Assembly: GCF_002127325.2 (NCBI RefSeq)
Contig: NC_035439.2
Span: forward strand, 138,695,901-138,759,900
DNA length: 64,000 nucleotides
Reading direction: 5' to 3'
DNA from: Helianthus annuus
Lineage: Eukaryota; Streptophyta; Magnoliopsida; Asterales; Asteraceae
A program made the position numbers and the translations under genes. This document shows, one piece after another, positions 11,896 through 22,612 of the stretch. Numbering within the stretch: position 1 is the first letter of the stretch; each line of letters opens with the position of its first letter. The notes below the pieces were generated by a model. That model saw only the letters and a program-made list of their open reading frames with translations, was not told the DNA's origin and ran no database searches.

Positions 11896-13557
11896 CTATG
11901 CGGATGGGGGTGGAGGAGGGGGAAAGTGAGTGTAGAGTAAGCGGCGTAGATGAAGCCAGTCCTCCTCCATCGCCTGCTGAGTGTGAATAACAGAAGCGAT
12001 CTGCTGCTCCAAAGTCTGAAGTCGGGCAGCGAAACCCGGGGGTAATGATCGAAACGGCTGAAAAGGTGAGGATGTCTGACCCTGATATGGGCCTAGTGAT
12101 AGCTGAGCTCTCTCGAGCTCCTGGAGTCGCTGCGTATGGGACTCATGCTGATGGACAAAGGACATCAAGACGTCCTCTATGGTGTACCCCATATGGAATG
12201 GATGATATGGATCAGTGGGTGGCATCGGAGAGGAAGATGACCAAAGCAGTGGCGTACTGGTGGGATCGAATGGTGCTGCATGAACAGGTGAAACAGAAGA
12301 TGGTACAGATGTCATCTGAGGTATGAAAGGAATAGACATCGGTATGTGCCCAAAAGGGTGGGCTGAAGAGCCCTCTCCAGGCCTCGCTGGAGGTATAATC
12401 TGAGGGATCAGAAAGGTGAAATCATCGGATCGTGTCACAGGGATCTGAAATGAGAAAACAGCATGATGTGCATCAGTGTGATGTGGGGGAAACGGTGGAA
12501 CATCCTCGTCAGCAGGTGTCCAACCGTGCTGAGCGTCCTCATCGGGTGGATCCAGGTGATCAGCAAATAGAGCGTGCTCAGGCTCGAGCGGAACAGGATC
12601 GAATGGAGCAATGACAGGGTCAACTGGTGCAACATGCTCAACTGGGTGGTCAACAGGGATATCAGCAATCAAAGGGGGATCAACAAAAGGTGGATCGACA
12701 ACAGGATCATCAGCTATAATATGGTCATCAACAATCAAAGGAATGTCCACAAGATGGTCACCAACAGGTGGGTCTGCTAATATGGGCTCATCAGGAACGC
12801 CGGCATGTACCAGGTCATGCTCATGCACAGGATCTAGAGCAACTGCCTGCTCTGGGGCCAAGGCAGGCTCTGGGTCATCAAAAGCCATATCAAAATCAAA
12901 CTCTGGATCAAAGGGATCAACAGGATCAACGGGATCAACAGGGTCCTCCATATGCTGGTCCATAGGAATATACTCAATATCGCGGTCAGGATCAAATCCT
13001 GGAGGAAAAACGGGATCAGAATCCTCAATGTCATCGTGCTCGAACACAAAGCTCGGGATGGGTGCGGCAGAAGATGCCTGATCGGGGTCCGAGTCGTGTA
13101 CAAAATGCTGCGTGCTCACCTCGTGAGACGGTGCAGATGCCACAGACTCAAAGGAGTCTGGGACTGGCGAATGGGCGGGCGAGTCCTCAACAGGAGCGCC
13201 AGCAATCATCAAAAGATCGCCAGCGGGAAGAGGGGCTGCATCAGGAATCTCATCCTCGTAAGGCTCGTCCTCAAAGAGATCAATGTCGCCGTCAGCCTCG
13301 GCGTCGGGTAGCAAGTCGTATGCTGGATAAGAAGCAAGGGGCATGGGAGCTGGAATCGCTACCAAGGGAAGATACTCAGCAGGTGGGTCATCGATATGCT
13401 CATCAGCGCCATCGGGCAGAGCGAAGGGCTGGAAGTCATCATCATCGGTGCTGGTGAAGTCGGAGGTATGCACCTCGTGCTCTGAAGACACAATGTCGTC
13501 CGATACTATGGGTAAAGGTCCGGTGGTATCTGAATCACCCGTGGCTGGTGAGTCCAT
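11896..13557 (-). CDS. Acidic, proline-rich extra ORF upstream of gypsy gag
   Basis: This open frame of about 553 codons starts at the ATG MDSPATGDSD (13557); ten more codons lie open upstream to 13587. It is extremely rich in Asp, Pro, Glu, Val and Ala, with degenerate DPVDPVDPFDP- and VDPPFVDPP-like tandem segments in the middle. It then turns Ser/Pro-rich, and near the C-terminus has a heptad-like helical stretch (HESHTQRLQELERAQL; ARLQTLEQQI) before a terminal PPPPPP. It lies inside the gypsy element between PBS and gag, on the coding strand, and is intact although gag and pol are broken. I do not recognise a known domain. By position and composition it could be an accessory or structural gag-like protein; this is inference. 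No catalytic motif is visible. Confidence 0.6.
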   Translation of the reverse strand: MDSPATGDSDTTGPLPIVSDDIVSSEHEVHTSDFTSTDDDDFQPFALPDGADEHIDDPPAEYLPLVAIPAPMPLASYPAYDLLPDAEADGDIDLFEDEPYEDEIPDAAPLPAGDLLMIAGAPVEDSPAHSPVPDSFESVASAPSHEVSTQHFVHDSDPDQASSAAPIPSFVFEHDDIEDSDPVFPPGFDPDRDIEYIPMDQHMEDPVDPVDPVDPFDPEFDFDMAFDDPEPALAPEQAVALDPVHEHDLVHAGVPDEPILADPPVGDHLVDIPLIVDDHIIADDPVVDPPFVDPPLIADIPVDHPVEHVAPVDPVIAPFDPVPLEPEHALFADHLDPPDEDAQHGWTPADEDVPPFPPHHTDAHHAVFSFQIPVTRSDDFTFLIPQIIPPARPGEGSSAHPFGHIPMSIPFIPQMTSVPSSVSPVHAAPFDPTSTPLLWSSSSPMPPTDPYHPFHMGYTIEDVLMSFVHQHESHTQRLQELERAQLSLGPYQGQTSSPFQPFRSLPPGFAARLQTLEQQIASVIHTQQAMEEDWLHLRRLLYTHFPPPPPPSA

Positions 13558-13631
13558 GGGTCTGTAACACAACACAAACATGCACAAAAATCAGTAAATC
13601 AGGTAATCACACAAGTTACCAAGTAATAATC

Positions 13632-13868
13632 ACATAATCCTCCTAGTCCCACTAGCCTCCCAGCCTCCCAGACTGTCCTTCCTAGTCCCACTAGCCAACT
13701 TTCCCAGCCTCCCAGACTGACTTCCTAGTCCCACTAGCCAATTCTCCCAGCCTCCCAGACTGACTTCCTAGTCCCACTAGACAACTACCTCATTCCAGTA
13801 GATCGAGCCTCGGCCTCTCAGACCGAGCCTCGGCCTCTCAGACCGAGCCTCAGCCTCCCAGACTGAGC
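13632..13868. repeat. Minisatellite in the gypsy 5' leader
   Basis: Imperfect tandem units of cctagtcccactagcc alternating with cccagcctcccagactga run from 13640 to about 13790. They are followed by three units of gagcctcggcctctcagacc. The block lies between the PBS and the start codon of the acidic ORF, so it would be transcribed leader. Confidence 0.75.
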
Positions 13869-14015
13869 CTAAAAATAAAATAAATTGTGCTCAACATTTG
13901 TTTATAAAAACGTTTTGGATCTGGACTTAAGTGGTATGCAGTAAAAATGTTTTCGTGAGAGCCCTAGAGATCATAGTCTAGACTCGAGAAGGAATCCTAG
14001 TTCGCTATGATCAGA

Positions 14016-14027
14016 GCTCTGATACCA
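14016..14027 (-). promoter_or_regulatory. Primer binding site (initiator Met tRNA)
   Basis: The minus strand reads tggtatcagagc three bases inside the 5' LTR, complementary to the 3' end of plant initiator methionine tRNA. This fixes the minus-strand orientation of the gypsy element. Confidence 0.9.
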
Positions 14028-17000
14028 AGCTGTCACACCCTGGCTTTGCGGAAGCGTGGTTAATTTGGTGTGACTTCTTAATACCATAGCTTAATCATAA
14101 CAAAGCTATATGATTTAAAAATATGCAAGATCATCCATTAAAATAAAAATCAAAACATTGTCTTAACGGGTTAACACCCAACAACCATAAACTTGTCTAA
14201 ACATTACAAATTCAAACATAAACACGAATTCAAGGACTGTGACTTGTCCAGGTAAGAGTCACATTCCCCGAACCCTGGATGACCTTGAGCCTAATGCAGC
14301 GGAAAACAAGCCATACCGCGCCAGATCGTTAGTTTCCTGAAATACATGTAAGTTGAAAAATCAACAATAATGTTGAGCGAGTTCATGCGAAAGTGAGTAT
14401 ATAAACCTTTATCTTTATCAAAAACCTGGTATGTAGCAAATAAGGAAAAAGAGATCACCAATGGTTTGCAAGGCCATTGATATGTGTGAAGTGCAAGTAG
14501 GAAGACTCAAACCTAGCGGATTTTGCGTCGGGCACAAAGTCACCCCAAGGTCCGTTATGCTGGACCTGGAGTTGGGCTCGCTACACCCAGATAGATCTAC
14601 CGCTTACGTCCCTCGGTCCTACCATGAGGATTAATGGCCTCCAGTTCCCGCCTACCCACTCACATGATCTAAGTAATAACCCTCCTTACGCTAACCATAC
14701 CGTGTATCAAGTATTTCATAATCATAGTAACATGTATTTCACCCCCGCAGTTTATAAAACTGAAAAGAGTTAAGAGAAAAGGGGGACATGAACTCACAGT
14801 CAGTGCGTCGCTAAGTAGAGTACTCCAAATGTCCGAAAGCTGTGCAACGACCTACATGTGCTAATTCTATTAGACGGATGGCCGTGCTTTAGCTTTATAG
14901 TTTAAGTTTCGGGAAACAGTTAGACAACCGTTCCTTGTATATATTTGGTAGTTAATGTCCTTCCCAAGGATGGGGGAATTAATACATGCGTCTTTATAAT
15001 ATTAAGTCTCACTTAATATATTTTACTTCTCATTCCAAAATATAATTATTTTTCTCAAAAATAATATATTTTCTCTTCGCATAATACTTTCCAAAAATAA
15101 TACGTTGACAAAATACGCATTTATGAATATTTCCGTATAAAGCGTAAGTTACGTTTTGGCGATTTAGTGGTAATAGTAATTACCGTTGTAACTTATATGT
15201 TTGTCGTGTAGGCGTTGGTATTATTTTGGGTTCGACAAAGTTTGTAAATATTAGTTTTACTCTAAAAATAATATTTATATATTTTCACAAAATAATCATA
15301 AACAGTGTGGTGAAAAATATATTTATCGAATAAATATTTATCACGTTTAGTTTTTGTGAAAATCACACTTCCGATTATTTAATAAATAAAGTCTTGGCGA
15401 AATGTATTTTGAAAACATCTCAAAATAGTTTAACACTTGCAAATAATTCTAAGTGTTAGATTTTAGAAAAATTTCGCCAGAGTTTCCCCTGTAACTGGAG
15501 GTGGCCACGCTTTCAAGCGTATCATTTTCTTTTACAAAATCATTCCAACACTTCTTTAAATCAACCAACCAATTTCCGATACTTCAAACTAGTTTCAACA
15601 CATCAAACTTGTAGACTAGTATGTAAAATCGCATTATTACATGAACTTGTAGTTTTCCCGAAAATCATAGTGTAGATCACCTTATATTTAGTGGATCTAT
15701 GTATAAAATGGTTTAGTCTTGTAAAAACCCCGTTTTTAGAACAAATCATCCTTTACAACTTCCCGACAACTTTTATAAAAATTGTTACTTTGTTGGATCT
15801 TTCGTTTCACAAGTGTTTATACACTTGTAGTTTGTAAAAATCATATTTGTTAACATATCACCCAACTTTTATAAAACATGATTTTCTCGACACTTGGTTC
15901 TACGAATATACCACTTGTACATACGTAGATCGGCTCGTTTTAAATACTATTTTACAAGTCAAAATACTTTTACACAAGTTCATGTTTCTCGTGTGGTGGA
16001 GTTTCACCTTTTAACCCTCGTACCGACAAAAACAAGCTTATGTCAAGATCTATGATCTTAACAAAGACGGGTTAAACGATGATAAGAGCCACCACATCGT
16101 AGATCGGGCCTCAAAAATCAACATATTCGAATACTACAACATTTACACATGTTATGAGCTTTTAACCAACAATATTCGAGTTTTAGTAGACTTTATAGAT
16201 TCAAAACGCATGATTCCGACTTTTAACCGTTAAAAATCATATTAACCACTTTAGATACGATCGAGAGTGAGTTTTAAACATTATACCTCTAGCTCGGGGC
16301 TAGGGAAGAATCTAGTTGAAAATGGCGTGGATAAAAGCAAAGAAACGAGGTCCTTCAACTTCCGCTTGCTTCGAGCTTCCTTATACGTGACCCGTAAGCC
16401 TTGTGTGTGCTTGAAATGGCTAAACAAGAACCGAAAGATGGATGGTTGGTTGTAACACCCTAACACGCTTTTACTGAAAAGACGCAGCGGAAATTCGTAC
16501 TATAAAATTTCTTACAATAAAACTATCTTTTGTACATAATTACAAATAAAAGCATAACTTGAAGCTATCATTTTACATAGTCAAGTATTCCCGTACAATC
16601 TATCTTGTGACTCGTCTTCGATCTCCTCTCCTCAATGATCCACGGTGGCTTGTACGACCTACACTTACCATACAATTTCGAGCATTAGTACACAACATGA
16701 ACATAACAAGTTTCATACACTCTTACTTTCTACTCCATTATCCCTTTGTAACTAGGCATTTCCATCTGAGTATCCATTCTCCAAAGAGACTTCATCATTG
16801 TACCTGTATTATTGTTCCTACTCAAGGTACACTGTTATTTGCATCAATACACAATCATATTGAAATCGTATGAACATACGTGCTTACCTTCTTGCATTCG
16901 GTTATACATGCATACTAACATCCGCATATATATATATATTCACACCTACAGGCATATGCACCTTCATATATACTTACCTATGTACATATCTACATACTTA

Positions 17001-17082
17001 CACCCATACTTAAATCGAAACATAATTATACACATACATACATTTAATAGTGAAATCCATACATGCACACATACATACATAT

Positions 17083-17260
17083 ACATACATACATACATAC
17101 ATACATACATACATACATACATACATACATACATACATACATACATACATACATACATACATACATACATACATACATACATACATACATACATACATAC
17201 ATACATACATACATACATACATACATACATACATACATACATACATACATACATACATAC
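17083..17260. repeat. (CATA)n microsatellite, long allele
   Basis: More than 40 nearly uninterrupted tetranucleotide repeats. They generate spurious reading frames on both strands (poly-THIY or poly-YVCM). The homologous tract in the other LTR is at 23234-23300. Confidence 0.97.
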
Positions 17261-17518
17261 CCACGTACTTAATTCGTTACCCCGCATACTCGCTTACATA
17301 CCCCGATCTTGCTCGCACATCTTAAACGCCTTCAAAAATATCTATCGGGTATGTTTCGGTTCTTAAAGATGAGTTTCATACTCATCCATAACTTACCAAG
17401 CCATTTAGTAGGGTTAAGGATCATTATAGAAGCTTAACAAGGCTTGGAATGGGTTCACGGGGTCCGAATTCGAAGGAAAAACAAAGAAAACCTCAAATTA
17501 TACATTTGTACCTGGCCT

Positions 17519-17652
17519 CCACCGTAAGCTACGGTGGCTACCGTAGCTTACGGTGGCCCCTGATGTCTTACGGCATCCTTATACTGCCTTACGGCAGAAA
17601 TAAGTCCCCAGCTCCCACCGTAAGCTACGGTGGCTACCGTAGCTTACGGTGG
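17519..17652. repeat. Pair of perfect 38-nt hairpins in the LARD LTR
   Basis: At 17519-17556 and again at 17615-17652, the arm ccaccgtaagctacggt and its exact reverse complement flank a ggct loop, giving a 17-bp stem. Between them is a smaller palindrome, ctgccttacggcag. The same arrangement is present in the other LTR at 23559-23692. Confidence 0.93.
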
Positions 17653-19638
17653 CCCCTGAATCAGCCTTCCTTTTTAAGAACTAAAATGTGCATAACTTGC
17701 TCGTTTTGCATCCGTTTCACTTGAAACTTGTTCCTAAACATCCGTAAAACAATTCCTCACATATTAGACTGAGATTCTTTCCCCGGGTCCTTAATCATTA
17801 CCCGTATTATTACCATTACCTCGCTTATTCTTATTTATTCGACCCGTTTGGTCCCATAAACTACCTTCGACTATCTAGATCAATAGTTATCTTATTACTT
17901 TCAATCATTTCACACCATACATGACTTCCCTTCATTTAATATCCAGAATAAGTTCTTATGTATACTAAGAAGTGAGTCGGAAATCACTTACCTTAAGCGT
18001 CCGTATTCGTGACCATTTCCTTGTCTCCTCTTGACCCGATTGCCATTTGTGCTTGCGTCCTCTTGACATGATGCTTATCATCTACACCTCACTACATTCA
18101 CGTTCTTGTTAGCATTCGAGATCTACATGTCACTAATCATGTCTAGTTCATATCTCGCATTTGACTTTCAATAGTCAATTTCAACAAGCACAAGGCATAA
18201 ATATAACAATGCATCATTCCAATTTACGCACTTTAACATACCATCAAGTATGAAACATAATGATTCATCATGCATCGTTCAATCCTCCTAATCTTACAAT
18301 CATATATATAATTTAACCATGCTATTCTGACATTTATTTACTTTTCATAAAGTTAACGGTTGGGTATGTAAACTTTCAACTTAGGAACATATATCCATTC
18401 CGATGTGGTCGTTATACCAATGACACCATAAGCATTTCATACCCATATAGTAAAATACATACGAACATATGATTACCTAGTCACATACACAACATACACA
18501 TACTTATGCTTTCATAACTCTACATTCGACAACCGCGTTGTTCAACATTCGCATAATCGATTTATCATCTTACGTATGTACACGACATAATTCCAACATT
18601 ATCATTTATCAATAAACTACGCATTTCACATTTGTACACATTTGCTCTTAATCACCATGAACCAAACGCATAAAGTACATGGCGAGTATTACATCATTGG
18701 GACATAAGGTACAAGTTCCTAATGCATAGTTTACTAAACCCCTCATTCAAACCCGAATTCTCATAATGACTCCACCTTAAGCATACTTAACTTATTATTT
18801 TGCTAACGGCTACACCATAAGCACCTTCTATACATAATTACCCATAACCTTCATACAATTTCACAAATTTTGCTCTCTTAGGCATTTCATCGAACACTTG
18901 GCGGGTGTACTACTAACAAAACATTATGTACAAGCTTTTAAAGCGTGATTCCTACTAATTCTTCACATAACTCATTCACAACCAATCAAGTTCATAACAA
19001 TATTTCATCCTAACTAGGAACATATGGTTGTGACATCAATTATTCATAACAAGATCATCAACAACAACCAATTAACAAGTAGAAACCTCAAAATTTCTAG
19101 CCATTCTTGACATGCAAGTGGGTTTTGCTTAAATCCATGTTCATATTCGAAATTTAACATATCTTGATGTCTACATAGCCATAGTAACCATCATTCATAC
19201 TAGATTTAACATTACATTCACAAATTACACTAAACCCACTAAATCAAGCATCACCAAATTGCAAAATTCGACTTACTTGTTATTGGAAACGCTTAGGGGA
19301 TTAACCTTCTTGGTTCATGCATCCAAATGGCCCTCAATTCCCCTTTCAATTTGAAGGTTTTCTTGAATTAGGGTTTCACCCCTTTTTCCTCTTCTCCTGA
19401 TCGATATCACGCACACACACCCCTTGTGTGTGTGTGATTCTTGTTTTAATTAAATCAAATTTCCAATTTGGCAATTCTAGTCCCTCAAGTTTATCACACC
19501 ATCTTAGTTGCCATAATTTTCATTTTCTTTACTTATTTTGTTAGGCTTTTAACTAAGTTTAATAACCTAGTTATTGTATTTCATTTAATTAATCATGGCA
19601 ACGTACCTACGTATTAATTCGAGTTTTGGGGTGTTACA

Positions 19639-19678
19639 AATCTACCCTCCTTAAAGAAGGTTTCGTCCCCGAAACCTT
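19639..19678 (-). promoter_or_regulatory. LARD polypurine tract and stem-loop
   Basis: Inside the left LTR the minus strand reads a purine run (aaggagggtaga). Next to it 19657-19665 (aaggtttcg) and 19670-19678 (cgaaacctt) form a perfect 9-bp stem with loop tccc. The position matches the hairpin of the host gypsy element although the stem sequence differs. Confidence 0.7.
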
Positions 19679-21825
19679 TCTCATTTCCAATAAACATAAC
19701 TATTCTTTCCTTACTCTATCAGCACGACCACTGGCCCATCTTAGTAACAACCCTCTATATTTTAGAACCCATCTCGGAGTTCTTATTAGTGTCGCTTTCA
19801 TTAATAGCACTAGCTTCCAACCCATTCCTTAGCTATTGGTTCATTTATCATTTTAATACCCATGTATTATGTGCTTTAGATATCTTTTCGTTCACCTCAA
19901 CATTCTTGTTACTTTCGTCAGTTTATACAACCTTATTTCAGAATTTATACACACACATATATGTCTAACTTTGACTGGTACCTCATCATGATAGGTAACT
20001 ACCCGTCCTTATTTCATAAATCCTTCATATAACTGACCTATTCCTAATAAGCTCTTATTATCCATACTATACTTTCCCATAACATTCTCATTTCCTTGAC
20101 CGTTTGCAACAGGTCAATATTCATATTTATTTGAATTTGCACTAACACATTCATTCATATGATCCGTTTAGGACGGGTCTAATACCTTCATCCCATTTTT
20201 TAAAATTACATTCTATACGTATATCATATAACATTTAGTTCTTGTTTTGTTATCGCAACAAAACTATTAATTTATAGTCACCTATACATGCTTTAGCTAC
20301 AAGGTTGACATCATTTTATATTTCTATAGTTACTTGTATCATACGTACCTTTATGTTACCTTCAAATTACCCCATTCATCTGACATTACAACTACCCTTA
20401 ATTCTTGCATTACTTATTCTACTTAATTAAACATGTCATGCAAATTCATACATCGTTGACTTTTGAGAAAGTCAATCATCTTATCTTCATACTTTCATCA
20501 TATGATCATGTACCCATCTAAACCCAGTCGGCCACACCAATTGTACTACTTACATTTCATAATCATGGTGTAAGGCACACATGTACATAAGTACATGATC
20601 AACTAATTACATATATGCACTTGTATCACCATTTCAAATCATACTAACATATTCGAAATACTATAGTTGACGATCATATTCAAAAACTAAAAAAAATTGA
20701 CAAAATCTTAACACCATTCCTTACTAGTAAGATCATATTTCTCATACTTTATCTTCCACTTACCTCATTTGTCCTACATTCTATTCTTCTCAATTCATGC
20801 CTCACTAAAGTTGCCTACACAAGCGCATCATATAGGTTCCTCATACGAGAGTCTAACCCATATCCGAAGGTCTCGCTCATAACTTATAAAACGTAATTCT
20901 CAATGACATGGTTCTCTCCTTATGTTAATTATGAGGAATTAGCTATTCCATACTATACCATACTCCTTTCACCACCCAATTTGCAGGGCGATTTCGATTT
21001 ACTAATTCATACTTATCCGTCATAAATTAAAACACTTTACTTACCTCGATTTCATTCCATACTACAACGATCTGTAAATCAGATCTGTCCACCTTCTTCA
21101 CGAGTACTAGCCGGACCAGGCTAGATTCCATTCATCCATGTACTGTGCCTCCATTCGAACACATCCCTTCACCAATTCTGTTGGTTTCATCACACCAAAG
21201 ATCTTAACATCACCACCTACAAAATCGGCGGTTAGCATATCTCATTCAAATACTGAGTCTACTAGGTGATTAGTCACCTAAAATTCTGTTACATATTTCC
21301 TGCGTACATGCTATACATATTTTACATTCCATTTCTTACACGCAATTCTTTCATTTTAGTTACTTATTTCGTCAGCCTTCGCAGTTTGACCCTTTTAAGG
21401 TTAAACTGGATTTTCTTACCCATCATAGATGCATCGAGGTACACATTCGTACTTCCTTCCATTCATGCTTACTTACAGAAACATCCATTACATCATTTTG
21501 ATATTCTTAACAAACTTGCCCCTCCTGTTCATACTTAATTCTTTGTCTGGGTCATAGCCCGTCATTCATTCGGACTCCTAAGAGTGGATTTCTAGAACAT
21601 CTACACATAACGGGTTTAAAACTTCTTTCTTTCATTTTAAAACTTAGCTTTGCGTGCCCATTACGATCATTCCTTTGTTCATTTACTTTACATTTACTCA
21701 TAGAACTCGTTTAACATAACTACGATCAATTATTGACATAATTCTAATGTGGGTAAATTTTATCCTTCATATGTTTTTAAATCTGTCCTGCGGTTTCTAA
21801 CCTACTATTCATTCATTTTCTTCTT

Positions 21826-22012
21826 TCTATGATTTGAATCTGTCTCGCAGATTCAAGCATGTCATTCCTGCATTTCATTCCTTGTATCCGTCTTGCGGAT
21901 TCAAACATTCCATTCGAGCCTTTTATTTCTTGAATCCGTCTCACGGATTCAAACATTCTATTCATATCTTTCATTCCTACACGCGTTGAATCCGTCTCGC
22001 GGATTCAACAGA
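21826..22012. repeat. Tandem palindromic repeats in the LARD interior
   Basis: Four units spaced roughly 50-60 bp apart carry an inverted repeat of the form ttgaatccgtctcgcggattcaa with small changes (ctgtctcgcag, ccgtcttgcgg, ccgtctcacgg, ccgtctcgcgg). A decayed fifth unit may lie near 21780. The spacers are pyrimidine-rich (cattccttgtat type). Confidence 0.8.
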
Positions 22013-22590
22013 TCATTCATACTTCATTCCTGAAAGTCTTACATTTCCTTTCATCTCCCCCCCCCACGTCCACCTACTACCTAATTCTAACGGACATACC
22101 TGTAACAATTATCACGGTCTCACGAACGTCATATGTTTCTTGTGTACTGGCCAGGTACACAATCCACATACTAGTTTCGTGCCTTCGCGTAATCGCCACC
22201 TTATGTCCGCAGAATTAAGTTTCGGCACGTGTAACATTTTCAAAACTTCCTTACTTTGTCATTATTATATTTCATTTGAAATTTTCTTTTACTTGCTTAA
22301 ACATACCATTTCATGCACCAATAAGTTAAATCTACGTACCTCGGTCAATATGACATATTATATACCTTGGTGCCATCGCTAGACCGCATTTACAATTCAT
22401 CCTTTCCAAGCAATCATGCTAACCTTACACATAACATACTGTTAGTTATTTTCAAACACATACTTAAGCACATACTTACCTTGGCTTCTGCCCCTAGATC
22501 TTGATCGAGTCTTAGATTGTACGGGTCCTTAGTCACGAGAGCACACCGGTTTGAGTTCAAGCATTTACCTCCTTCTACTTGATTCTCTCA

Positions 22591-22609
22591 AACCAGGGCT
22601 CTGATACCA
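22591..22609 (-). promoter_or_regulatory. LARD primer binding site (initiator Met tRNA)
   Basis: The minus strand reads tggtatcagagccctggtt, an extended complement of the initiator Met tRNA 3' end, three bases inside the right LTR. It shows minus-strand orientation, the same as the host element. Confidence 0.9.
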
Positions 22610-22612
22610 ACT

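Larger units (their letters stand above)
16451..19638 (-). repeat. LARD LTR, left copy (3188 bp)
   Basis: Its terminal dinucleotides are TG and CA and it is nearly identical to the right copy. It is about 120 bp longer, almost entirely because its CATA microsatellite is longer. It contains two perfect long hairpins near 17519-17652. Confidence 0.92.

Noticed and set aside
12611..13081. Plus-strand Ser/Gly-rich frame opposite the acidic ORF
   Set aside because: Antisense shadow of the repetitive gypsy upstream ORF; composition is the mirror of its Asp/Pro codons.
16812..17366. Long THIY/YVCM repeat ORFs on both strands near 17 kb (and 22974-23406)
   Set aside because: Products of the (CATA)n microsatellite; the frame is open on both strands only because the tetranucleotide contains no stop.
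17519..22012. Possible CRISPR-like array or bacterial repeats
   Set aside because: Palindromes are within a plant LTR element, spacing is irregular and spacers are not unique in the CRISPR sense.
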